Shown here piece after piece: positions 33,754 to 41,837 of a stretch of 64,000 nucleotides of DNA (within the stretch, counting starts at the first letter, position 1; the number at the start of each line of letters is the position of its first letter). The DNA comes from Akkermansiaceae bacterium UBA956 (GTDB taxonomy: Bacteria > Verrucomicrobiota > Verrucomicrobiia > Verrucomicrobiales > Akkermansiaceae): positions 7,878 through 71,877 of the forward strand of contig DBCO01000033.1 of NCBI GenBank assembly GCA_002293145.1, given 5' to 3'. Below the pieces are notes generated by a model. The model ran no database searches. It worked only from the letters and a program-made list of their open reading frames with translations, and was not told the origin of the DNA. A program made the translations under genes and the position numbers.

Positions 33754-34150
33754 TGCCGTTTCCCGGGTGATCGCAGTGTGCCGCAAGGCCGGCTGAGGAA
33801 AGTCCGGACACCGCAGGGTAGCGTGCCTCGTGAAAAGTGAGGACGGGGAGATCGTGAGAGATCCTCGATGGAAAGTGCCGCAGAAAATACACCGCCGATG
33901 GTCTCGCTTGCGAGAATCAGGTAAGGTTGAAATGGTGGAGTAAGAGCCCACCGCGCCGACGGTAACGAAGGTGGCAGGGCAAACCCCACGTGGTGCAAGA
34001 CAGAACAGGGGAGAGCGACCCGCTCACTTCTCCGGGTAATAGTCGCACTCCGCGCAAGCGGGGTCTTACGCAAGTAAGGAGAGAAATGATCGCCCATGGC
34101 TGCCGCGAGGCCGCCGGGACAGAATCCGGCTTACAGGGAAACGGCACCCC
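33754..34150 (+). ncRNA. rnpB: RNase P RNA (bacterial type A)
   Basis: The RNA subunit of RNase P. The 5' P1 strand TGCCGTTTCCC (33754-33764) is complementary to GGGAAACGGCA (34136-34146). Conserved elements are GAGGAAAGTCCGGAC (33795-33809), GGAAAGTGCCGCAGAAAATA, AGGTAAGGTTGAAA, GTAAGAGCCCACCGC and the 3' ACAGAATCCGGCTTAC (34119-34134). A run of T at 34151-34156 gives a terminator-like end. The length of about 395 bases is normal for type A. It lies just after glxK on the same strand. Confidence 0.96.
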
Positions 34151-34179
34151 TTTTTTCGGATACTTGGGAAAAAAATCAC

Positions 34180-34210
34180 AAAAAAGGGCGACCCCGTGAA
34201 GGGCCGCCCT
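34180..34210 (-). terminator. terminator of the pseudopilin gene
   Basis: On the minus strand GGGCGGCC-CTTCACGG-GGTCGCCC followed by TTTTTTGTG. One pair is G-U when read as minus-strand RNA but a mismatch as plus-strand RNA, which supports the minus direction. Confidence 0.85.
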
Positions 34211-34241
34211 GAATCAGATCGATGAGGATCTTAGATGATGC

Positions 34242-34946
34242 TTACTGAGGAAGCACTACTTGTGGAGTCAGTGTTGTGTCCCACACTGTGCCATTGCCAG
34301 CATCGAACAGAGTTTTGCTGGCCACTTTCACCTTGTTGTTAGTTTGGTTCAGACGCTCGTTGCGAGCAGATCCGTCAACGCGCAGATAAACACCACGGTT
34401 GTCATAGGGCTCTGGCTTGAACACCGCATCGGAGCCACCGGACTGCACAGGAGCGCAAATCACGGGCAGACCACCGTTGTCAGATGTGCTGAGTCCGCGT
34501 GGGCCGGAACCGTCACCTGTCACCATGACATATGCGAATCCGCACTCACCAGCTTGGAGGATTTCCGTGCGTGGGCTGATCACGTCATTAGGCTTCTTGT
34601 TGCCAGCGGGGTTACCGCCTTTGGCGTAGAAAATTTCCTCAGACTTGGTATAGCCACCTGCGATCAATTGACCGAGCAGTTGGTTCGCCGTGCTGCTGGA
34701 AAATCCTTCAAGGTCGTCGTTCTCACGTGCCAAATCTGGGTCAGGGAAGTTGCCCATGTCATTTTCAAAGTCCATCAGCACAAGATACACTTGTTTCGAG
34801 TTGCTGATCGCCTGTGTCATATCCATCTTCTTCCGTTGTTTCAGAATCGCTGGAGTGGAGAGAGCTGCAAGCGCAACGATAATTGCGATCACGACGAGAA
34901 GTTCCACAAGTGTGAAACCCTTACGAGTCCATTTGCTAGTTTTCAT
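34242..34946 (-). CDS. type II secretion/type IV pilin-like pseudopilin
   Basis: Prepilin-type protein of 234 residues. The class III signal is KGFTLVELLVVIAIIVALA (about 9-27), cleaved after Gly by a PilD-type peptidase with Phe methylated. The globular part contains acidic and Gly-rich loops (DFENDMGNFPDPDLARENDD). No pilin assembly ATPase or secretin gene lies nearby. Such solitary prepilins are abundant in Verrucomicrobia and Planctomycetes. It has its own terminator and a tandem repeat upstream. Confidence 0.88.
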   Translation of the reverse strand: MKTSKWTRKGFTLVELLVVIAIIVALAALSTPAILKQRKKMDMTQAISNSKQVYLVLMDFENDMGNFPDPDLARENDDLEGFSSSTANQLLGQLIAGGYTKSEEIFYAKGGNPAGNKKPNDVISPRTEILQAGECGFAYVMVTGDGSGPRGLSTSDNGGLPVICAPVQSGGSDAVFKPEPYDNRGVYLRVDGSARNERLNQTNNKVKVASKTLFDAGNGTVWDTTLTPQVVLPQ

Positions 34947-34965
34947 ATACTGTATTATTTGGTTT

Positions 34966-34996
34966 TGTTATGGGTTGGAGCTGTTATGGGTTGGAG
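34966..34996. repeat. tandem direct repeat upstream of the pseudopilin
   Basis: TGTTATGGGTTGGAG occurs twice (34966-34980 and 34982-34996), with one intervening base, a period of 16. It lies 20-50 bases upstream of the pseudopilin start and could be a repeated operator or a slipped duplication. Confidence 0.6.
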
Positions 34997-35194
34997 TTTT
35001 AGCTCCGGTTATTATGCCGACCATTTGCACAATCGGGTATGCCTAAGATACCCAATCCCCCAATAATGGCAAGGAGAAAAGTCGAAATCAGAAACAAAGC
35101 ATCGCTCCAATACAAGCTCGGTCGTTTCTTCATCAACACTGCGCACAATTTGCGAAACAGGGGCAAAAAAGGCAGGCGGCGGCGTTATCAAGTT

Positions 35195-36385
35195 GTGAAA
35201 ATAACTCTGATTCTTCTGTCATGCATCGCCCTCGGCCATGCCCAGTCAATCCCTGCCACTCCCATCAAACCTGCAACACCGGCTGCGGATGCTAAGACCG
35301 AAGTAACTGCCACTACGCTCTTGCCGGGAGCAGAGGTTGACATCAAGCCCATCCTTGCTGCAAAACGCACACAAGGAGATGTCGCAGCAACCTGGGAGCC
35401 AGGAAAACTCTACCTCCTCGAATGCTGGGCCACATGGTGCGGACCATGCATCGCTGCCATTCCGCACGTAAATGAGCTCCACAAAAAGTATCACGACAAA
35501 GGCCTGCGCGTGATCGGCATGAATGTTTGGGAAGATGGCGAAGAGAAAGTTGCCGCATTCGTAGAGAAAAAGGGTAAGGGCATGAGCTACCCCGTGGTCT
35601 ATGTAGGCAAAGGCGGGGCTTTTGAAACCGAGTGGCTTAAGGCGGCGGGCGTCACAGGCATTCCAACGGCATTTCTCGTGCGTGATGGAAAATTTCTACT
35701 CAAAACGCATCCCTCGCAGCTCACCGATGAAATGATCAGCAGCGCACTGAAAGGCGATGAAGGCATCAAAAAACTCACCGAATCCGTTTCCACTATGGAA
35801 AAAAAACGCGAAGTCATGATGGCAAACTCGCGCGCGTTCTACCAGGCGATGGCCGCCAAGAACATCGAGGAGATGAACAAACATCTCGAAGAGGCCAAAG
35901 CAATGGAACTGCCGGAGCAACAAATCCAAACCATGGTCCTGCGCATGGCCATCACACAAAAAGACTGGGCAGCGATCCAAAAACACCTAGATGCCGCCAC
36001 GGATAAACCGATGGCTGGAATGCTTCTCTACGAAGCCAGCAATGCCGTTTTGCAAGATGATACGGCACCGGAATCATTAGTAAAAACCATCGCCGCCCGC
36101 TTTGACGAAGTACACAGCTCACTACGCTCTGGCGGCATGGCATACATCGATCAGGCGCGCTTGCAATGGCGCGCAGGCAACAAAGATGCGGCACTGATCT
36201 CGGCCAAAAAAGCAGTCGAAGAATCGCAAAAACCAGAATCCAAGCCGATGCGCGCCGAGACCATCACCAAAAAATTTCTCAAATCCGTCGAGGCAGGAAC
36301 CATGCCAGGCAATAATGATATCAAGCAATGGTATGCCGAAATGCGTGAGCAAGCCGTTAAAGAAGCCGCAGCTGCGACAAAATAA
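35195..36385 (+). CDS. secreted thioredoxin/TlpA-like protein
   Basis: Exported protein of 396 residues. Starting at the GTG at 35195 gives a clean signal peptide, MKITLILLSCIALGHAQ; the frame opens 52 codons earlier but that part is basic and unlike a protein. The thioredoxin domain (about 60-195) has the redox motif CWATWCGPC and the cis-Pro TGIPTAF, and it is followed by a helical C-terminal region of about 200 residues with Ala/Glu/Lys-rich helices (tetratricopeptide-like). It should work in the periplasm as a disulfide reductase or thiol carrier. It converges with pckG over a palindromic repeat. Confidence 0.82.
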   Translation: MKITLILLSCIALGHAQSIPATPIKPATPAADAKTEVTATTLLPGAEVDIKPILAAKRTQGDVAATWEPGKLYLLECWATWCGPCIAAIPHVNELHKKYHDKGLRVIGMNVWEDGEEKVAAFVEKKGKGMSYPVVYVGKGGAFETEWLKAAGVTGIPTAFLVRDGKFLLKTHPSQLTDEMISSALKGDEGIKKLTESVSTMEKKREVMMANSRAFYQAMAAKNIEEMNKHLEEAKAMELPEQQIQTMVLRMAITQKDWAAIQKHLDAATDKPMAGMLLYEASNAVLQDDTAPESLVKTIAARFDEVHSSLRSGGMAYIDQARLQWRAGNKDAALISAKKAVEESQKPESKPMRAETITKKFLKSVEAGTMPGNNDIKQWYAEMREQAVKEAAAATK

Positions 36386-36389
36386 ACCT

Positions 36390-36518
36390 TGGACTGCGGC
36401 AGCCCTACTGCCGCTTTCTCGATGACAGCCCTGCTGTCGAGCCGGCAACCCAAGTGCATTTCCAGCCGACGGCAGCAGGCTGCTTTTCTGTAAAGCGGTA
36501 GCGGGCTGCCGCAGTCCA
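36390..36518. repeat. large palindromic element, copy 1 (GGACTGCGGCAGCC type)
   Basis: The left arm starts TGGACTGCGGCAGCC, continues CTACTGCCGCTTT and ends near 36418; the right arm (36492-36518) is nearly its exact reverse complement, ending TGCCGCAGTCCA. Between them is an inner palindrome with GACAGCCCTGCTGTC and GACGGCAGCAGGCTGC. It separates two convergent genes and could terminate both. The same outer arm recurs at 51353 and 55094. Confidence 0.8.
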
Positions 36519-36529
36519 CGATACTGATC

Positions 36530-38365
36530 TTACACCAAACGCGCAGCCAGCAACTCTCGTTGGAACAGCAACTCCTTGGGTAAGTGATCATAGAGCTCAA
36601 TGAAAAACTCGGCTTGGCTAACAAGCTCTTGTTTCCATTCTTTGCGATCAAAGGCCATGCAATTGGCAAATTCTTGTTCGCCAAAACCAGCAAGCCCGAA
36701 GTGGTTGAAATCATCATACGAAGGTGTCCAACCAATCTGCGTCTCGTGGCCTGCAGCTTCGCCTTTGCAGCGACGCACGATCCAATCAAGCACACGCATG
36801 TTTTCGCCGAAGCCTGGCCAGAGGAATTTTCCGTCCTCGCTTTTGCGGAACCAATTGACATGGAAGATACGCGGCAAGTGCGTGAGATAGCGGCGCATCT
36901 CTAACCAATGTGCGAAATAGGCACCCATGTTGTAGCCGCAGAACGGTAACATCGCCATCGGATCGCGCCGAACTTTACCGATCGTTCCTGCCGCGGCAGC
37001 CGTCATTTCCGAGCCCATAGTGGCACCCAGATAGACGCCGTGACCCCAATTGAATGCTTGAAATACTAGAGGCATAGTAGTAGCGCGGCGACCGCCGAAA
37101 ATGATCGCATCGATGGCCACACCGTCAGGATTTTGCCAGTTTGGATCAATGGTGGGGCACTGCGCTGCGGGAGCTGTGAACCGTGCATTCGCGTGAGATG
37201 ATGGGCGTCCGCAATCAGGTGTCCAATCTTGCCCAGTCCAGTCGATCAAATGCGCAGGAGCTTCTTTCGTCATGCCTTCCCACCAAACATCGCCATCATC
37301 GGTGAGCGCAACGTTGGTAAAGATGGTGTTAGATTTCATGGAATCCATGGCGATGGGATTCGTTGAGTAGGAGGTGCCAGGAGCCACTCCGAAGAAGCCC
37401 GTTTCAGGATTGATCGCGTGCAATTTACCATCCTCATGCGGCCACAGCCATGCGATATCATCGCCAACTACAGAGGATTTCCAGCCAGCTTCAGCGTATT
37501 CTTTTGGCGGCACTAACATCGCCATGTTGGTTTTTCCACAGGCCGAGGGAAATGCGGCGGCCACATAGGTAACGCTACCATCGGGCGAATGTAAGCCGGT
37601 GATGAGCATGTGCTCGGCCATCCATTTGTGCTCGCGCGCAATGTTCGACGCGATACGCAGGGCGAGGCATTTTTTTCCTAACAGGGCGTTGCCACCATAG
37701 CCCGATCCGTAAGACCAAATCTCGCGGGCATCAGGGAAATGACAGATGTATTTGTCATCGTTGCAGGGCCAACTAGAGTCAGCTTGCCCTGCCTCAAGCG
37801 GAACGCCAACCGTGTGTGCGCAGGGAATAAAATAGCTATGACCATCACGCTTTCGCGGCGTCACGGCATTGGCTTCATCTTCGAGGCGCTGGAGCACATG
37901 TGAACCCATGTGGCACATGATGCGCATGTTGACGACAACATAAGGACTATCAGAAATTTCAACACCAATCTTGGCCAACGGCGAATCGAGGGGGCCCATG
38001 CAGAAGGGAATCACATACATGGTGCGTCCTTTCATCGCGCCTCGGAATTTCCCTAACAAAATCGCTTTCATTTCCGCGGGATCGGCCCAGTTGTTTGTCG
38101 GGCCAGCTTCATCGGGACGTTTGACACAGATGAAGGTACGATCCTCCACACGGGCGACATCAGAGGGATTGGATCGGGCGAGGAACGAATTCGGACGCAT
38201 CGCAGGATTGAGGCGTGTGAAAGTGCCTTGATCGACCAGCAACTGTGTCAGGCGATTCCACTCATCTTGCGAGCCATCGCACCAAACGACTTGATCGGGT
38301 ATGCAGAGGGTGGTCATATCGGTGACCCATTTAAGCAATACGCCGTGTGTGGTGGGAGTTTTCAT
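36530..38365 (-). CDS. pckG: phosphoenolpyruvate carboxykinase (GTP)
   Basis: GTP-dependent PEPCK of 611 residues, which converts oxaloacetate to PEP in gluconeogenesis. Motifs are the active-site P-loop with the diagnostic Cys, FPSACGKTNMAM, the Mn2+/substrate loop PKEYAEAGWKSSVVGDDIAWLW, GFFGVAPGTSYSTNP, and the nucleotide-binding stretch with GRRATTMPLVFQAF. The C-terminal lid region is present. It starts at 38365 and overlaps the pseudouridine synthase stop by ATGA, so the two are translationally coupled. Confidence 0.95.
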   Translation of the reverse strand: MKTPTTHGVLLKWVTDMTTLCIPDQVVWCDGSQDEWNRLTQLLVDQGTFTRLNPAMRPNSFLARSNPSDVARVEDRTFICVKRPDEAGPTNNWADPAEMKAILLGKFRGAMKGRTMYVIPFCMGPLDSPLAKIGVEISDSPYVVVNMRIMCHMGSHVLQRLEDEANAVTPRKRDGHSYFIPCAHTVGVPLEAGQADSSWPCNDDKYICHFPDAREIWSYGSGYGGNALLGKKCLALRIASNIAREHKWMAEHMLITGLHSPDGSVTYVAAAFPSACGKTNMAMLVPPKEYAEAGWKSSVVGDDIAWLWPHEDGKLHAINPETGFFGVAPGTSYSTNPIAMDSMKSNTIFTNVALTDDGDVWWEGMTKEAPAHLIDWTGQDWTPDCGRPSSHANARFTAPAAQCPTIDPNWQNPDGVAIDAIIFGGRRATTMPLVFQAFNWGHGVYLGATMGSEMTAAAAGTIGKVRRDPMAMLPFCGYNMGAYFAHWLEMRRYLTHLPRIFHVNWFRKSEDGKFLWPGFGENMRVLDWIVRRCKGEAAGHETQIGWTPSYDDFNHFGLAGFGEQEFANCMAFDRKEWKQELVSQAEFFIELYDHLPKELLFQRELLAARLV

Positions 38366-39276
38366 AACGAATTGATTGAAAGATGTGTGCCCGCTTTCGA
38401 CAATGCAATCGGAATATGTGCGGAGAGAATCGCTAAATTAGCTGAAATACTTGGGGATCCAACCGATTCCTGGGAAGGGAATGATACAGCATCTGGGTCA
38501 TTCATCCAGTGCGAAAGATCTGCAGGAAGTGGGCAATGCCACTCACGCATTGCGCCGCCCCAGGGGATTTTCAAGCGTGCTGCATGAAGGGCTTGGCGCG
38601 GTAAGATCATCCGTGTACGCAGGGCATCACTCCATCCGTGATCGATGAAATCAAGAAACGTAGTTTCATCAGAGCCATAGATTTTATCGCCGACGATGGG
38701 CAATCCGAGATGGGACAAATGCACGCGAATTTGATGAGTCCGACCAGTGACCGGCAGGCACGCAATTTCACTAAACACCCCGAGTTGATTTTCCCAAGAG
38801 CGCACCAAGCGGAAATGCGTGAGACTTTCGCGGCCCGATTCATGCACCGTGCGCTTGAGCCAAATAGCGCTGGGCTGAATCAGACCTTGGCGGATGATTG
38901 GTTGATCTACCGTGACCTCCATCCACTCGGGGCGACCGTGAACGAGGGCGATGTATTCTTTTTCGGCATCGCGAAATTGCAAGCTCATCGCCAAGTGCCG
39001 TGCGGCATCAGTGTGCTTGGCGACGAGAACTAGGCCACTGGTTTCGCGGTCAAGCCGCGTGATGATCGCTGGTTTTTTCCCATTAGCTACTTCAAAGGCT
39101 AACAGCTCCTCTAGTCCGCAAAGCAAGGTCGGCTCATCACGACCATTCGAAGGATGCACAATCAAGGGCGCAGGCTTGGCAATGACGATGAAGTCATCGC
39201 TTTCATCGATGACTCCAAATTCAAGAATCGCCTCTGGTCCCTCGTTCACTGGCGCGCATGCTAACGCGACTCTCAC
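38362..39276 (-). CDS. RluA-family pseudouridine synthase
   Basis: Pseudouridine synthase of the RluA/RluD type that modifies rRNA or tRNA. The catalytic Asp lies in ITRLDRETSGLVL (usually HRLDxxTSG), and TGRTHQIRVHLSHLGLPIVGD follows, both diagnostic. An S4 domain is absent. The start is uncertain: the frame is open to 39360, and I take the GTG at 39276 because the upstream ORF would overlap the divergent flavoprotein start at 39344; GTG 39249 is also possible. The stop overlaps the pckG start (ATGA), a pairing with a gluconeogenic enzyme that is functionally unexplained. Substrate position is not predictable from sequence. Confidence 0.8.
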   Translation of the reverse strand: MRVALACAPVNEGPEAILEFGVIDESDDFIVIAKPAPLIVHPSNGRDEPTLLCGLEELLAFEVANGKKPAIITRLDRETSGLVLVAKHTDAARHLAMSLQFRDAEKEYIALVHGRPEWMEVTVDQPIIRQGLIQPSAIWLKRTVHESGRESLTHFRLVRSWENQLGVFSEIACLPVTGRTHQIRVHLSHLGLPIVGDKIYGSDETTFLDFIDHGWSDALRTRMILPRQALHAARLKIPWGGAMREWHCPLPADLSHWMNDPDAVSFPSQESVGSPSISANLAILSAHIPIALSKAGTHLSINSL

Positions 39277-39343
39277 GCCGTGAGCAAGTAAGATCAGTGC
39301 CGCATGATTGACAGCGCTCCGGCATTTGCCTAGGCTCAGCGCC

Positions 39344-40603
39344 ATGCCGCCATCATCCACAGCTCGAATCGCCGTCGTCGGAGGCGGACCGGCGGGCTTG
39401 TTTGCAGCGGAAACACTCGCGATGCAAGGTGTGAAGGTGGATCTCTACGATGCGATGCCCTCGGTGGGGCGGAAATTTCTCGTAGCTGGACGTGGTGGGC
39501 TCAATCTGACTCACGGCGAGCCTATGGAAACATTTCGCACACGCTATCGAGGCCCTGAGATGCCAGAGGACTGCTGGGTAGATTGGCTAACAGATTTCTC
39601 CCCACAAGAAATTAGAAATTGGGCGTCGGGACTAGGCATTGAGACATTTCAGGCAAGCAGCGGCCGTGTCTATCCCAAGGAGATGAAAGCGGCTCCCTTG
39701 TTGCGAAGGTGGGTCGATCGACTGCGCGGCTTGCAAGTGAGATTTCATATGCTGCATCGGCTTTGTAAAATCGAGCACGACCCCTTGCTGCGTCTGCATT
39801 TCAAAAAAAATGCAGGGAAAGATAGCGCAGAAAATATGTTAGACTTATTCTATGTCGATTCACCTGATGCCGTGATTCTTGCTCTTGGTGGAGCCTCGTG
39901 GCCGATCACCGGATCAAACGGTGCATGGACTTCTTTGTTGGATCATCTGGGCGTCAACGTGCCACCATTAGTCGCTGCCAATTGCGGCTGGGAACTGGAT
40001 TGGCCTGCTGATTTGTTAGATAAAATCGAAGGTCTACCCTTGAAGAACTGCCGCGCTTCTGCCGATGGAGAATACGCAAGCGGCGAACTGATGATCACTC
40101 GCTACGGCCTCGAAGGTGGGATCATTTATACACTCGGAGCGGCACTGCGGAGAATGCAGGAGCCAGTCATCGAGATCGATCTCAAACCAAGCGCCGAAAT
40201 TCCTGAATTACTGCGGAAAATGGAATCGGTGAAGCGAAACCTGATCGCTGAATCACGAACGCGTTGGCGATTGTCTGAGCAAGCTCACGCCTTACTTGCA
40301 TGGCAGGCGGAGATGCGCGGCATTGAGGATCCGGCTCATCTCGCAGAATTGGTGAAACATTTTCCGCTATCCTTGCGAGGCCCACGACCGATTGCCGAAG
40401 CCATTTCCAGCGCTGGCGGCATAGCTTGGCGCGATCTAACAAAATCGCTCTCACTGCAGGGTGCTCCAGCCATTTTTTTCGCAGGAGAAATGATCGATTG
40501 GGAGGCTCCCACAGGCGGCTATTTGATCCAGGGATGTTTCGCAACGGGGCGCCGTGCCGCACGCTCGGCGATGGATTATTTGCGTCAAAAAGGACTGTAT
40601 TGA
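39344..40603 (+). CDS. FAD-dependent flavoprotein (HI0933/BaiN family)
   Basis: Flavoprotein of 419 residues from the ATG at 39344. The FAD Rossmann motif is VVGGGPAGLFAAE near residue 10. The family block VGRKFLVAGRGGLNLTHGE is typical of the HI0933-like oxidoreductases, and GGASWPITGSNG and FFAGEMIDWEAPTGGYLIQGC mark the second Rossmann and C-terminal FAD contacts. No physiological substrate is known. The subgroup resembles the TIGR03862 type, which carries a longer C-terminus. It is divergent from the pseudouridine synthase. Confidence 0.87.
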   Translation: MPPSSTARIAVVGGGPAGLFAAETLAMQGVKVDLYDAMPSVGRKFLVAGRGGLNLTHGEPMETFRTRYRGPEMPEDCWVDWLTDFSPQEIRNWASGLGIETFQASSGRVYPKEMKAAPLLRRWVDRLRGLQVRFHMLHRLCKIEHDPLLRLHFKKNAGKDSAENMLDLFYVDSPDAVILALGGASWPITGSNGAWTSLLDHLGVNVPPLVAANCGWELDWPADLLDKIEGLPLKNCRASADGEYASGELMITRYGLEGGIIYTLGAALRRMQEPVIEIDLKPSAEIPELLRKMESVKRNLIAESRTRWRLSEQAHALLAWQAEMRGIEDPAHLAELVKHFPLSLRGPRPIAEAISSAGGIAWRDLTKSLSLQGAPAIFFAGEMIDWEAPTGGYLIQGCFATGRRAARSAMDYLRQKGLY

Positions 40604-40808
40604 CACAAAAATCGGCGTATATTTCTAGCCTAATCAGGCAATTTCTGCTAAGCTTTTGCATAGCGATGACGAGCCATGCTCGAAAATGATTTCAGCAATG
40701 CCACTCGGAGCACTCTAGCAGATTACGACCACAAACCTTGGTGGTTCAAATGTTGCTGCCGTGCCGCGCGATTGCTCTCGCCGATTTTGTGAAAGACCAA
40801 CTAATGGA

Positions 40809-41519
40809 TTAAGCAATGTTGGTATACACCGCTTGCACGTCATCGTCGTCTTCGATCTTATCAATGAGTTTTTCCACTTCCTCCAATTGCTCCTCGGTGA
40901 GCTCGACGGGATTGCTGGCGATGCGACGCAACTCAGCTTTTTTCACCTCGATGCCAAGCTGCTCAAAGGCATGTGTCAGCGTCGAAAAACTCCCATACTC
41001 AGCATAGGCCGTCACAAGGTCATCTTCCACTACCAATTCCTCCAAGCCACCATCGATCAGAGCGAGTTCGATCTCCTCCAGATCCATACCTTGAATCAAC
41101 TGAAATTCCACCGCAGTCTTGCGAGAGAAAAGAAACTCCAGCGAACCACTGGGCACCATTTGTCCGCCATTTTTGTTGAAATAGGTTTTCACGTTGGTCA
41201 CCGAGCGATTCGAATTGTCGGTAGCGCACTCAACAAATACCAATACACCGTGCGGACCTTTGCCCTCGTAGTTCACTTCCACGATGTCCTGCGCATCCTT
41301 CGCAGAGGCGCGCTTGATTGCCGCATCAATGTTATCTTTCGGCAAGTTCTCGGCTTTGGCATTCGAGATCGCGAGGCGCAACTTCGCATTGGTCATCGGA
41401 TCAGGCCCGCCTTCTTTGGCTGCCATGGTGATCAATTTTGCCATCTTCGGGAACACCTTGGACATTTTATCCCAGCGTGCTTCCTTCGCTCTTCTTCTGC
41501 ATTCAAATGCGCGTCCCAT
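40809..41519 (-). CDS. YebC/PmpR family transcriptional regulator/translation factor
   Basis: YebC/TACO1 family protein of 236 residues. The start at 41519 gives MGRAFECRRRAKEARW and the typical motif with KGGPDPMTNAKLRLAI, AKAENLPKDNIDAAIKRA, YEGKGPHGVLVFVECATDN and IEDDDDVQAVYTNIA. Family members act as DNA-binding regulators or as translation factors at polyproline stretches. It is convergent with the flavoprotein gene across about 200 bases. Confidence 0.93.
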   Translation of the reverse strand: MGRAFECRRRAKEARWDKMSKVFPKMAKLITMAAKEGGPDPMTNAKLRLAISNAKAENLPKDNIDAAIKRASAKDAQDIVEVNYEGKGPHGVLVFVECATDNSNRSVTNVKTYFNKNGGQMVPSGSLEFLFSRKTAVEFQLIQGMDLEEIELALIDGGLEELVVEDDLVTAYAEYGSFSTLTHAFEQLGIEVKKAELRRIASNPVELTEEQLEEVEKLIDKIEDDDDVQAVYTNIA

Positions 41520-41837
41520 AATCAATAAATTGGTAAAAATTTGAGGCACCGAGAGAATCGTCGCCCGCACCATTCAAACGGAAAATGGAAAAAGAACCAA
41601 TACTTGTTTTGCAAAAAATCAAGCACATCCGTCAGCCGCTGAAGCGCTAGACTTTCAAAATCTGCAAGTTACATAATCCATCAGATGCTAATCGGAATAA
41701 GCAACTGCAAGCAAATTCGGTCGCTTAAAATACTTCATAACAGCCGTAAATTCGTCGAAACAAAGGCCCACATCACTCTGCAAGCTAATTTCCACGCAAC
41801 TTTTCTCCCTTTGCCGTGTTTGATTATCTATCTACTT
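41520..41837. other. divergent intergenic region, nothing else seen
   Basis: The 318-base gap between yebC (minus) and the DUF1549 gene (plus) should hold both promoters. I see no clear consensus promoter, hairpin or coding frame; the open frame in front of the DUF1549 gene reads as non-coding. Confidence 0.5.

Noticed and set aside
34960..35000. Possible start of a CRISPR array from the exact 15-base direct repeats
   Set aside because: Only two copies, one base apart, and no cas genes; this is a tandem duplication.
35039..35194. Upstream open part of the thioredoxin-like gene
   Set aside because: It is very basic, contains no conserved motif, and the GTG at 35195 begins a perfect signal peptide.
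36584..36904. Plus-strand open frames opposite the 3' end of pckG
   Set aside because: They are antisense shadows of a well-conserved gene; the composition follows the complementary coding strand.
40700..40790. GGTGGTTCAAATGTTG resembling a tRNA T-arm
   Set aside because: The flanking sequence does not form acceptor, D and anticodon arms; no tRNA could be folded by eye.
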